64,000 bases of DNA from assembly GCA_013398615.1 (NCBI GenBank), contig VZSR01000479.1:4646152-4710151 (forward strand), in the 5' to 3' direction. Source of the stretch: Brachypodius melanocephalos (Eukaryota > Chordata > Aves > Passeriformes > Pycnonotidae). This document shows, one piece after another, positions 45,542 through 58,800 of the stretch. The notes beneath the pieces were generated by a model that did no database searches, was not told the DNA's origin, and saw only the letters and a list, made by a program, of their open reading frames with translations. The stretch's first letter is position 1. Each line of letters starts with the position of its first letter. Made by a program: the position numbers and the translations under genes.

Positions 45542-48109
45542 TCTTTCTTGTGGAGAGGGACCCTACTGCCCAACAAAATCCATTTACAAAACCACAACTC
45601 AAGAGCGTGTGGAAAGGAAAACATATCTTCTCTGACTTGGCAAACAGCTCTCAAGTGCATCTGCAGAGAATTTTCACCTTCTCTTCATGAGTGATGCTCA
45701 ACACATTAATTAGTGCTTAGCCCCAAATGTGTGTTTTGCCAAGCCGAGTTCTCGCATGGGAACACACACGCGTATGTCACAAAACTGAGATATTCCCTCT
45801 GCAAATCCCCTTTGCTTGATGGTAGCACAATTTTACTAATTTCAAAACAAAGTCTCCTCTCTTTATTCAAAAATCACTCATTTCTAAATGGAAAAAAAAT
45901 GCCAGTGAATTTTTTAACAAAAAAAAAAAAAAATCAGGTTTCAATTTTACAGTGAGTGTGAAATACCCAGTTCTGTCTGTTTTCACTTTTATTAAACACT
46001 GCATTTATTTGCACAGCACTTCTCTTACCCAGGCTAGTAAGTGACTGGAAAACCAAGGGTTTGCCTCATTCAAGGCCATATAACCCCTGACAGCAAATAT
46101 TGCCAATATCCGAATTTAGCACTTGGCTCCTTCTCTGGAACGATGCGGGATGCCCCGAACTCTCCCAAGGGAACAGCCACCAAGGGGACACCCATCCTTA
46201 CACAGGGATATAGGGTGCTCCAGGGGAATTCCCAAGGATGGAGGTGTCCTCAGCTGCCAACAGTTCCTCTGGTGGAACCACAGACTTGGCTGTGGAGAGT
46301 ATGGCTATGAAAAAATACTATGCAAGAAGGTGTAAATAAAAATACATATTTTCCAAGCTGTGCTCTGATTTTTTTCTCAGCTGTACAGGCATTTCCACGA
46401 AAACTGAAGACCAAAAGACCACTCATGTATGGAGCCACCTGGAAACAAAGGCAGAAAAGAAGTTGAGACAGAAAAGGAAATTGCTTTCCTCATGTCCCAG
46501 TCATGGGACATTGGCAGGGAAGGCAGGGGGTTTCCTGCTATGATCTATCCTTTGTGTTACCCACTTGGTTCCAGCTGTGAGCCATGGGCTGTGAGCTGAG
46601 AGCCAATGTGCATCCCAAACCACTGCATTCTCTGAATCCAGGCCCTTTTCTCACTGTGCTGCTTCTGCACAGCAGAAAGATGACCTTGACAAATCCCCTG
46701 ACTGCTGGAGGTGACAACCAACCTTGTCCACTGTCATAGCAAACATCACAATGGCTTGAAAACATGATTAGTACTAATTAAAACATCATTAGTACTAATT
46801 TACAAGTGGTTAATTGGTGCTTGAGGTCAAGGCTGCACCACCCTTCTTGGGGAACCTGGGATGGGACAGAGTTGGTGTCTCTCCTTTGGCAGCCAAGCTT
46901 GGGCCCAAACAAACACCTCATGGAGGCAACCAGAGATTTGGGGAAAATACCTTCAGTGTTTCAAGAGTAAAGGCAGGGTGTCAGCAAGAGCCAGCAGGGG
47001 CTCTCAGCATGCACAGCTCCTGTCCTGGTTCCCTGGGCAGTGCTGTGCTCTCAGCCCCAGAGCCTCCGTGGGCCTCGGGTGCCAGGTGGGGACACAGCAA
47101 TGGCAGGGGCATGCAGCCCATTCCTGCCACAGCTCAGTGACAACTGCTTGAAAACAAACTGCCTGTGGTTAGTGCAATGGAAAATATGCAAGAACATTCT
47201 TTTCCCCAGTACACACTTGCCCTGAACCTGCTCCACAGCTGTGCCCCACGCTGTGCTCCTCCTCCTGTGCCCCATGCCTTTGGGTCCCAGCACTCCCCAT
47301 CACCCATTTGTGTGCATCTCCATGAACAAGGAGATTTCATGACTTTTATTCCAACCATTAATGCACATTGCCTACATCATGGTACACTCCAAAACTCCCT
47401 TCAGGACCACCTTGATGCTGAGCAGATGTAGGAGAAGCCTTGTCCCTGTGTCAGTGAGGGCAAACATCTCTAGTTTGGAGAATACTGCTTTCCATCATGG
47501 TCCAAGGTCACCCACAACAACCAGAGGGGTTCAATGTTATAACCAGTACCACCAAGATGACAATTATTTTTCCAGACTTATGAAAAACAAAAATCATTTA
47601 AATATTGCATCATATAAGCAACCTGATTCTCGAGCATAGGCTCTTTTATTCCTTCCCCAAACCATATGTGCAGTGGAAGATGACAAAGCAAAGAGACCAC
47701 CAAACAAATGTTTTCTGCAGACACAGAGTTTATCTAGCCTTCATTAAAATAATCTGCTGTATCCCAGCAGTGAATGCTGCAAATTGACAATGATTTCCAT
47801 GTTTTCCCGACTTTCTGGCATGCATATGGAAGTGTGTTGCTATAAAACACAAGCAAGAATTTCAGACTAATTAAAGAGATTTTATCTGGTTAAAATCATA
47901 TCTTTTTTTTTTTTAAACAGACATCTCCTTGCCTGTGTGTTCTAAATAGCATCTTAGATTATTAAAGTTTTACAAAGCTAATTTACATCATGCTGTTTAT
48001 TGTCTTCTGTTTATTTTTGCATGTCTCTCTGTATAGTCTAGTCAGCCCTACCTTTCTTCCCCAGAACTAGAAAGTGCAAATCAATGGCATTTTCAGACTT
48101 CTCGCCCGA
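45542..48109. other. intergenic, no gene seen
   Basis: Unique DNA with an A15 tract at 45919-45933 and two identical palindromes at 46767-46799. The short open frames between 46814 and 47431 lack recognisable domains. Confidence 0.6.
46767..46799. repeat. two identical 12-bp palindromes, 21-bp period
   Basis: ATTAGTACTAAT (a perfect palindrome) is at 46767-46778 and again at 46788-46799. The spacing is two helical turns. Confidence 0.95.
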
Positions 48110-48285
48110 AAGCAGGAGACAGGATGGATCAGTGGTTAGGGCACTAGACAGAAATACAACTCCCTGCTGCCAACATCCCGTGGGATCCCGGGCAAGGCTC
48201 TCACCCACTCTTTGTCTCTCTTCCCCATCTGTAAAACACCATTTTCCTAACTCTCAGGGCTGTCCCAAAGCACACAACATTTCTT
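48110..48285 (+). mobile_element. MIR-like (CORE-SINE) fragment
   Basis: 'gatcagtggttagggcacta' matches the tRNA-derived head of MIR elements. 'gatcccgggcaaggctctca' and 'cttccccatctgtaaaacac' match its middle (gggcaagtca...ttccccatctgtaaaatg). A diverged tail follows ('ctcagggctgtcccaaagca'). MIR-type SINEs are known as old relics in amniotes, including birds. Confidence 0.7.
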
Positions 48286-51200
48286 TTGAGTGAAGTAATG
48301 AGGTGCAGACATAGCTGGTAGCCACCTCTGTGCCTGCCACCACTGTTTATCCAAAAAAAGCTACAAAAGAACTGAAGGGAGCTGCCTACTGTAATTGTAG
48401 GCAGGAATGAAGCTGTAGGTGAAATATCTGACTTTGAAGAAAGGAGATACATGAAAGTGTGCAAGGGCGCTTCAGTCCCTGGGGTGGAATGTAAATACAG
48501 CTTTCCCAGCAAACACGCTGCTCCAAAATTGGAGTAACTTTATTCAGGCATAAATACTGCACTTTAAATAGCACGGCAGTGCCTTATCTGCTTATCTCGG
48601 CTATTAAGGAACCCTTTGTTATCAGCAGATTGCCACTGGCCTGGGTGATGAGCTTGTGACTCCTGTGGTGGGTATTAACCAGAACAGGATTCTGCAGCCA
48701 GGGATGCTTGTTCTTCCCTGCTGAAATCCTCACACATTGCAGACAGCCTGGCCAGGTGTGGCTGGAGCTGCACAGAGGGAAGAGTAGGGGTAGAAGAAGA
48801 AGGCAGGACATTCTTGTACCCTACTACATGTCACCCTGACATCTTAGAGGTTATTTATGATCTTGCAGACATGATGCATCTTCCCAAAAGTCCCTCCTAA
48901 AAAGGGCATCCTAAGGTAGCTGATCCACCACAGGGCAGGCTGTGGTTTCTCACCTGTATCTCTCCCTGCCCTGCTGCCCAGTGTAAAGCAGGCAGGTACC
49001 AGAGCATCAGAAGCAAGTCCTGACCCCTCTCTGAGCTCTACTGGAGGCTTAGGTGTCCCCAGTAAATCAATATTGTTACTTTATATAGTCTAAGAAATCA
49101 AGCAAACGTTCTGGAGCAGAATCTGGAAAACACTTTATTTAATTCAAGCAGTTGTTCCCTCTGTCTTCTGTACTGTAAAATACGATAAGAAGAGACGTGA
49201 AAGGATATTGATATAGAGTTTTTCATTTCAAACAGATAAAATCCTACCCAGAGTCCAAAAGGATTTCCATCTAATAGCTGATATAAACAAGTCTGGGACA
49301 CCAGGTTTGTCCTTCTCTGACAAAGGCGGCATCAGGCATGGCTGGCTCAGCTGCAATTCTGTCCAGACTAAAGGGGAAGGGAGCAGAGATAACACTCATG
49401 TCAGAGCCCACAGGACTCACCTGGCAGAGCAGCACACAGGCAGGCAGGTAGGCTGGGCCCAGGCAACTCCAGCATGCAATGGCAGTAATAAAAACATGAA
49501 ATACAGTAACAAACAGATTTTACAATGACTGAATTCCCAGAACTTGGCTGTGCTGGTAGGAGCCAAATTTACTGGCACATTGCAGGGAGTCAGGAGCTGC
49601 ACTGCTCTTTGAGGCATGATGTTACATTCTCCACAGGCCCATTCAATCAGTTTAAAACCCTACAGAAATACCAGTGAGTGTGTTCCCCAGAACTGCAGTG
49701 GATGCTGGGTTACACAGGCTCCTAATGCATGTGCTAATCTCTAGCAATGTGAACCATTTGTTTTCTAAAGGTTACAGAGTGATCAGGTCTCCTATTTGTA
49801 ACAGAACCCTTCAAAAAGAGCGAAATTTATCTGTTTATTTCTACATACACAGGGTACTAGCACTGATCTACCATTCAATTTCTAGTAAAATACACACACT
49901 GGTAACAGCAATATCTACAGTCACTGGGTAAAGCCCAGTTTGCCCTAGAACACTAATTGATTGTAACTACCTATATTTACCCAATTTCAGCTCATCATAC
50001 CCCTGTCTATGCAGGGATCAGCAGCACTTTCATGAAGAGCCCTCTGAACATGGTGGTGCACATGCAGCGCTGAGTTGCCTTTGAGGAATGTGAGAACCAA
50101 AAACTGATCCATGCCATCAGGAACTCTAATGACACCAGATGCCTCTCGGGATCAACCCCTCTCTTTCCACCCTGAGGCAAGGGAAGCCCAGCCAGGCACA
50201 TCTGCAGAGTCACATTCACCACCAGCTTCCTCTGAGTCCAGACCAGCCCCAGGGCATATGGACAGATCCCATGGATAATGCAGGGCGTCAACCAAGTGGA
50301 CAAATTGTGGAGGTATTTCTGAAAGCAGAAGGCAAATAATTAAAAGCTTGTAAATCCTCTAATACTAATTTCTGATAAAAGCTGCTGATTTGAACCCTGG
50401 GTACTCATTTATTCAGCAGGATGTTTCTATCAGCATGACCTTAGCCATGTAACCTACATCCATGTTTCTTCTCTGAATCAGGCTTCCAAGCAGCTCATAC
50501 CTGGAATATTTTTTTTCACTGAGGTTTCATGAAACATTAAGACTTAGAAAGAAAATCAGAAAGCAAATATTTCCTTTACTGAACACAAATGATTCCTTTC
50601 TTCTTGCCACTGGTTTACAAGCATTTAAGGCAGAGATGGATAGACAGAGCAGGAGGTGATGACCTTTCCAGGCCTGCAGCTGCTCAGTGGGAGCACACAG
50701 AGCACCAGTGCAGAGCTGTACAAATATCAAGACAGTGCCATTTTTGATTCAAGATTTTGTATAAAGTGCTTTGGCTCCTGAAACAACTACTGGAAAAACA
50801 CATGGAATCAAACTCAATCATCTGGGTGGAAATTGTATTTCAAATATGACGAGACAAAGAGAAAACAATGCGAATTGCTGAAATGGTCTGTGTGATTTCA
50901 GGGGTGGCAGGTGGTTCCCAAAGGCTGTTTTACCTTTTAGCCTGGTATTTCTCAGGGCAGCTCAGGAGTACCCACTGTCACACGTGCCTCTGCCATGGCT
51001 CACCACCAAGAAATTCCCCTTTGCCTCTTCCTTCGGGAGCCTATAGCCATCATTCCAGCATGTGTCACTCACAGTGAGTATAACTAGTAGTCATACTGTT
51101 ATCCAACAGTTTGCTTTTAAAGTTTTATTAAAGAATTTTTTTAAAAGAGGAGAGAAAAATCATATTTAGCTTTATGGACACTTTTCTGTAACAAGAATTT

Positions 51201-51779
51201 TCCAGATGTTCCACCCCTTGATGATGCAAGCCACAAAAGCATGTTTTATCATGACATAAATACAAAGCAAGATGAAAGCCATGGAAATGCCTGCGTGTTC
51301 TTTTCTTAACACAGCTGCATTTGAGTTGGTTTTTTGCATCTGTCAAACGTAAATCAAATGGGGGAAAATAATCCTCAGAAGTCCTCCATTCCTTGACAGA
51401 ATCAGTGTTTTCTGTCACAAATTTTAGTCTTTATCAAGAATTGTTCTCCACTATAAGCTTCTGCTTCCCACATTCCTGGAGAGGTTAAGTTAAACGTTAT
51501 TAAAGCATTTCCAAGCCTGGACTGGAAAGTTCTGGAACGTTGGTGAAAGCTGCTACATTTATTGATCTGCAATATGAAAGATTAAGTAATGAGTACCGTG
51601 CAAGGGGGAATGCATGTCATCTGTAATTCCTAATTTCTGTTCCCAGCAGTGCCAAAACATTCATGAGTGGCTATGGCCAAATCACTGATCTGGACATGAG
51701 GGGTTTTTTATATTTTCTGGAGACATGATAATTAATCATTAGTTTAGGTGTTCAGATGAAACTTCCTAATGAGTGAATA

Positions 51780-52565
51780 CGAATAATTATTCGGTTTAAA
51801 CTTTTCACATGACAAGAGCCCTGGCAAGCAGGATATCGTATAAATGACAAACAGGCTGAAGTGATAAAAAGTGTTACTGTGTAAGCACAAAATACAGTGG
51901 TACCAGGAGAAAGGGCAGCCAGTTTTTTTCTGACGTTTCCCAGGCAAAACACGACTTGCAGTGAGCCCTGGGCTGCGCATTACCTATATCCTGTATGAAT
52001 GAATCCCTTTTTTGTGTGGTTGTTCAAAGCCAATGTGTCCGTTTCTACAGAAGCACCCACAGGATCACCGAAAACCACATATTCAGTTCTTGTTAATGTC
52101 AGCAATGACGTACCAGAGCACAGACTTGTTTGTCCTGTAGAAATACAGGACTTCCACCGCTCGAGCATGAGCCTGCTGCCGAACGCCTGTTCAGATAGAA
52201 AAAAAAAAAAAAGAAGAAGAAAAAAAAAGTTGTTGACATGAGAGGAAAAACCAGGTTTCCTGTTTGAACTCTGACAGGTACTGGAAGATATGAGTAACAT
52301 CAAATCTTGGTCTGCTCTAAAGGCAGTCTGTGGTCAGGGGGTTCTCACATTTGTTTGTGCGGAACAGCTTTGAATTGTTTGCAGATACCGCGCAGAAGAA
52401 ACTCAGAGATCCTTATCAGGGTGCAGGGCCTGTTATGAAACATGTGCGTTTGTGAGTAGGTTACAGGAGATCAAAACGGCTCCAGATGAGATGCCTCACA
52501 TGCTGTAAATGTGGTAGATGCTCCCAAGATACCTCCAAAAATATCACATCGCAGTGTTGTCGAGT
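51780..52565. promoter_or_regulatory. CpG-retaining block, candidate conserved element
   Basis: About 21 CpG counted by eye in 790 bases at ordinary G+C; much of the neighbouring DNA has only a few per kb. It starts with the palindrome CGAATAATTATTCG (51780-51793). Function is inferred. Confidence 0.35.
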
Positions 52566-55500
52566 ACAGGCAGCAGCCACCCTTCTTTCCATTTGTTACT
52601 GTGTGGCAGGCAAATGGAGTTTGGGGGATTTTTTTCCAGGTCATTCTTTGGTTTATTGTGTGTGTGTGTGTCTGTCTGACTGTTCAAATTAAAAACTTTC
52701 CTTGGTTATGATTTTCACTAACAAAACTACTCAAATGGTTTCTGAAGGGGAAACCTGCAGCAAGGACAGACGGGGGAGATTCTGTATGAGTGGTACAGAA
52801 TGTTCTCCAGCAGAAAGGAAGGTGAATAGAGCTGGATGCGGATGCAGCAGGCAGAGCCCTTGGTGAGCCAGCAGGACAGGACTGGACCCCAGCTCTGAGA
52901 TGGGCTGGTGAGAATTGTACCGTTTGTGAGAGGCTTCCCAAAGAGCCCTGTCAAAGCGATCAGTCAAAAGCCAAAGCCAAAGCCCCATCTCCCTCACAGC
53001 ACAGCCAAAGGGATGCTGATTCCGTGTCAAAGATCAACCTCTAAAATTTCCTCTTTCCTCACACCTTTGGGCAAAGTCTAACCAGCTGACCAGACGCTTT
53101 GCCAGGAGCTCAGCCATCCCTGGACCTGGGTCTTGCCTTCCAGCCCAGGACTCGAGGTGTGCAGAGCTCAAAGGGCCCTGCTTGGTCCCATCCTCGTGGC
53201 AAGCAGCTGTCCAAGTTAGCATTCATATCTGCGCTTAAACACTTGCAGTGCCTTCTCCTTTTGACCACCCCAACATCACAGTGCAGTGCCTTTGGACATA
53301 AAACACTGAGCCTCAATTTCCCCCACACTCTAATGCAAAACACCTCTTTCAAAACCTCTATTAAAAGGCCTCCCAGAGCCCTGCTAATCCCAGGTCGTAT
53401 CAGCGCTCTGTGTCAGCTTAATGAGTATTTTAGAGCTGCTTCAGCTCATTCTTTGAGGCAAAGCTCTTCTCAAAACTCTGAATCACAAACTGAGGGCATC
53501 AGAGCTCTTGTAGCCCAAACTGAGCCCACACAAGGAGCTTCCAACAAAACCAGAGGCAATTCTGCATACACAGAAGGGAAGGGAACAGGGCTCTCCAGGA
53601 GAAACACCCTCCTTGGAGAACATTAACACCTTGATCCATTGCCAGGAAACCACCACCTCCCTTCCAACCCAAGCTGTTCAGGTGTTCTATGATTTATTTT
53701 TATTTCTATTTTTCCAGCTCACATGTGTGAGATGCTTCTTCTGGAGTCAATGCCCACAGAAAGCAGGGTTTCACTTTGCAGGCTGTAATACGCATGGCAG
53801 TAAATTAAAAATTAAAACCATTGGATCAAGGAACAGAACAATTCCATAGAACAGCTCCAGCCAGTTGTGGCTCAAGAACAGGATTTATCTGGGCTAGCCA
53901 TAAATCCACTTAATTTGCAAAAGCCTTTCTTGAGCTACTTCTAATGTGCTTGAAGTAGAAAAAAAAGCTACAAGTTTCTTACACACCTGATGCACGGCTC
54001 AAACCCTCAGAGTACACAACTGGAGGATCAGAAACTCAGTAAATAATTAGGCACTTAAAATACTGAGTACTGTGTTTGTCTTCATTTCCAAGCTAGAACC
54101 CTGCCAGATAAATTGATGATTTTCTGCACTAATTTTTTGTAAACTTAGCAGAGTAGGAGTTTTTCCCCATGATCCTGGATGGATTTTGCCAGCTGGGTTT
54201 TAAGTGCTGGTTCTGGTGCAGAGGACACAAATGCAATATTAACAGTGTGTTACCAATGGTCTCAAACTGAAATTCCCCTGATTAACTTAATACCTGTGTT
54301 AAGAGCTTTCATGAACCACAGCTATAAATCCTGCTGGCACCAAAATCATTGACATTTACTACTTATTTGATGATATCAGGATTAAGCCATTAATTTTTTG
54401 TAGCAGTTCATACCATTGTCATTCCAAATGGACTTATTTAATTAAAAGTATATAAGATGAAACCTAACTCCATCAAGAATAGGAAAAAGCCTGTAGAATC
54501 ATAACTAGAAGTAACATTAAATTAATTCAATATTACATTATGGCAGTGAAAAAATATTAAAAAATGGGAACCCCAGTAATTTATCTACAGCACTTTAGCA
54601 TTATAAATTTACCAGAGTGAAGAATTTGTCTTAAATATTAATCTATGGCAATTTTTAAAATAACTTTTGAAGTAAAACTCTTTGAAATAACACATTACAG
54701 ATCTTTGTTCCTTTGAGTCTCCAAGTACCAATGTGAATTATTACATTCAAAGTGCTGTTCCCATCCATTCAGTCTTGTTTTAGCAAATAATAATGCCTGG
54801 CATGCTCATAATCTTTGTATATTTTGAATACCAATAGTAAATCAGGAAGATAATCAAATTTACCCAAGAGATAATCTTAATTCAATTATTAAAAATAATT
54901 TCTGTTCATTACATTCTTTTAGTGCAACTTCAATAAGGAATTTTCTCTTTTTAACTCTTCATGTTTAAATGCTGCTATCAAATGTTTTTGTATTTGAATA
55001 AAATAATTACAAAAGTCCTCTTCATCTTACTTAAATTTCTTCTTTTCAGCTTCTCCTTTTATTTTGGATTTTGAGATAGTGCAAAAAGAACTCTATGCTC
55101 CGAGCAGAAGCTTTATTTCTCATATCCAGACTTTCCTGGTAACAAACACACAATACAGTAGTGCTCTGAAAATCCCACCGTATCACTCAAATTCCAGCTC
55201 TCAACTGCCACAGACAGCATGAGCCTCCAGCTCTGAATTAATATTCATTCATCAACAATATCATCTGATTTTATGTTATCAAATACAACATGCACAGGCT
55301 GAGAAATGAAGTGGTTTGTTGCTTTATTGAAAATAAAAGAAAAATTCAAAAACATATTTTTAACAAAGCGACTCATTTTCAAAGTGCCAAAATCTTTTTG
55401 TCTTTTTCTTTTTTCTCCTTTTTTTTTTTTTTTAAAATTCTATACTTTCAGAATATCTAACCACAAGCATTTGAGCAAACTAGAGAAAAGAAACTGTTGG

Positions 55501-55689
55501 TAATGTTCTGCACATTTCAAAAGGCAGCAGGATATACACACAGTTTATGTTTCTATCTATAGAGAGCTGCAGGCAAACGTACAGTGGAACAAAGATAGAC
55601 ATCAAGATATATTTGTACCTGCCGCTTGTGTGCCTGCATGGAGATAGATTCTTAATGAGATAAGTAAACAATGGAAACTTTTCAAATTC

Positions 55690-55850
55690 ATCGTTTGAGT
55701 GTGCTCGGCGCTGTATTTCTCTCTATGCCTCTTCAGTGATAATTTTTAATGTCCTTTCCGTGAATTTCAGCCGATCCCAAAGCATCCAGCACCGCTGGGA
55801 GAGCAGCTGTGGGCTCTGGGCCTGGCTTTGACCTGCACCGAAGCACAACC
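55690..55850. promoter_or_regulatory. small CpG-retaining block
   Basis: Seven CpG in about 160 bases ('tgctcggcgctg', 'tttccgtg', 'cagccgatcc', 'gcaccgctgg', 'gcaccgaagc'), flanked by strongly AT-rich DNA. Confidence 0.3.
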
Positions 55851-58800
55851 AAACACATAAAAGTGAAATAATTGTCTTTAATTCAAATATTTGTTTGTCA
55901 TTCTAGAAGAACACTTTCTGAACCCCTGAGTGAAGCAGTTGCAACGTGGAAGGTTCTAACCAGAATTCGCTCACACACTTCCCATCTCACTGCTTGTCCC
56001 CATGGCTTTGCCTGCCCAGAGGACAGGTGAGGTTTGCACCAAAGCCCAGAGCCCTGGCTGGACCTGCAGGGAAGCTCCTCTGACCCAGCTAATGCTTTAT
56101 TTATAGTTTATAAAACTCTGAGCACGTGTTTGGGGGGAAAAAAAAGAGACTCCATCATCAGCAGTGGGAATGAGTAGAGCCCTGGGGGTTCAGCAGGATG
56201 TGATAACTCCCACAAGATTCACTTCAGGCCACAGGAACAAATCCAGGAGCTGATGAGATCCATGTGCTCGTTTCCCAGCACTGCTGGAAGAGCCATTCAA
56301 GTGTCCACAGAAATCAACTGCTGCTAGCAATCAGAAAAGCAATTTGCTTATTTTTTTATTAAGCTTTCTTTTCCCTTTTACTGGCAAGGAAGCAAAGGAT
56401 AGTAAAAAAAAAATATTTAAGAGACCATTATTTTGTAATAGCTATGACATTGTGTTTCAAAGCCTCATCCCTGAGAATCCTCTGTTAAATATTCATCTCA
56501 ATATTTAAGCAATTCCAAAGAGGATTTACATTTCTTTGCAATCAAACTTTAAAAATTAATTAAGTGAAATAACCAAATCCAGTAAAATCCAGATGATGAC
56601 TGACTAGCTTTGCTTTCTTACAAAAATCCAGTGGCTTCAAGAATCTTCACCTCTCCTAATGCTTAATAGAGTTCAGTTTTGAAGTGATGGTTTCTTTCTT
56701 GGTGAAAAAGAATTTTAAAGTACAACTTTGATAGTAAGATTTGTCTGTAAAACCAAAATGTGAACCAGAAACCAAGTAATAGGCTGAAGGCTTTCCTGAA
56801 TTTATCATTCCAAAACCAGGAAGAACTGTGTAGCAGTGGGTTTGGGAAAGAACAAAAAAGAGTATTCTTGGAGAACACCAAAAAAGGGCATGTGAACTGA
56901 AATACTCCAAAATCATTAATGTAGCATGAGTTTAAAAAATACACCCTTCCTGGAGCCTTCCTGAGGGTTTAAAGCAGTACACTGGGACATCAGTATTCCT
57001 TGGACATCTAAAATAGCCTCTGAGTGTAGGAGAAAATCTAGCACATGGGCAGGTACACAAGTGAAAATGTCAGATCCTTCAATATAACACATAGGTGTGT
57101 TTCATCTTGTGCAAAATCCAAATATTCAGTGTTTGTTAGGAATGAAAGTTGCCACTTGGATGAGGCCAGCTTGGTATCTTCCATTTTATGTCTTTCTTCA
57201 AACTTCACTGGAGCTATAAAAGCTGCACAGATTTTGTGGCAATCCCTCACTTTATTTTTTTCCAAGGTAGAGGGGAAATATAAAGCAAGAAAGAGGAAAA
57301 TAAAGCCATGAATAATTAAAAAAAACTTTGCTCTTAAAAGAAAAAGGTTACTCTCAGGTTACAAATGCCATTTTTCAGTTGATTAATTTCTCATTCCTAG
57401 TAAATGTTTCTGTGATTCTTTTTTTTTTCACTTTCAAGGTCTGGGTTGTGTAAATGTTTTACTTTTGGCCACAACAGAGACTGCATATAACACCTTGGTG
57501 TGTTCCTAGGGCTCCTTTTGATGCCATTTCAGGATTCTCTAATAGTAACACATTTTTGCTAATTTTACCAGCATGAATTTTATCCAGCCTATGTGTGGCT
57601 GGTAAACTTAAAAGTACTGCACGAAATCCAACGCTGGGAATTATTACCAGATTTCCACACTAACTCTTCAGTAGCTGGAAATCCAGGCTAAGAGCAGTAA
57701 TTCTGTCCCTTCAATACAATACAAGCCTGTAAGTGCCAGGACAAAGCTTCCACTTCGCCAAACAAAACAAAAGAAAAGGCATAAATTAACAGCAGTCATC
57801 TGCAAAGTGGGACACTGCAATCCTCCCCTAAGTGCTTTGTGAGTGTCAGGATGATTCCAGCTTTTTGGTTAAAATCCACACCACCTTTATGCTCCAGGGT
57901 GGTGCAACTTCATTTTTTTAGCTTTCTGGTCACGATCCCTCTCCCAGACACATTTCTTTCTTGGGATATCTGGAGTTACACTGACTTTCTGCTCTCAATC
58001 TCAGTTCTCACCTGGCCACAATCACTGAACCAAGCGCCCAAACCCAGACCATGCTTTACCCTCCAGTTGCTATGTACAGCACAAGATTTCCCAGACAGTA
58101 ATGTGCACATGTATATTAGTAAAAAACTACTCTGAATGCAAACTTTCCTGAGCCCTTTGATGACAGCAATAGAAAGTGGGACTGCAAGTGCTGATGCGAC
58201 GCTGCTTACTTGCATTTCTCATTATTGTAACGAGCAGTCTACAGGCTCTGGAAACCAAGCAGCAGACAGGGACTGTTCCTCCTGCAATTGCTACCTGCTG
58301 CTGATAAAACGTTATTTCACAGACAAATTCTGCCCTCAGACTTTATGTAAACACATGAACACTTGCAGGCTCACAAAAGGCACAAACAGCACCGCTTTTA
58401 ACGGCGATTAGAAGGACAAGGCAAAAGGCAGAGTAATTATCTGTCTGGGGAAAATGCCGAATTCAACCATCCACAGCACACAGCGCCTCTAATTGAATGG
58501 CAGAAAAATGTAGAAGTAAAGAGGACAATGGGAAAGAATCTGCATGGCACTGGGTCCCAAAGACACCCAGAGCCCGTGGTTCCATCATCCCTGCTGCTCA
58601 TGGAGCTGCTGCTCCTGCACTAAAAACAGTGAGCAGTTTTCTCTGCGGAAACCATGATGTACTCTGCACACAGACAGGAGAAAGTGAATTTTCAAAACAG
58701 AAACCCTAAAAGGGTGCAGGGTACCACGCACCACCTGGAGTTTCAGAAAGCCAGAAGTTTGGCTTAGTTTTTCTAAATTTGTTGTATTTCTGTTTTAGTT

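Noticed and set aside
53099..53626. 175-residue plus-strand frame
   Set aside because: No domain, signal or splice context. One frame of this length is expected by chance in tens of kilobases.
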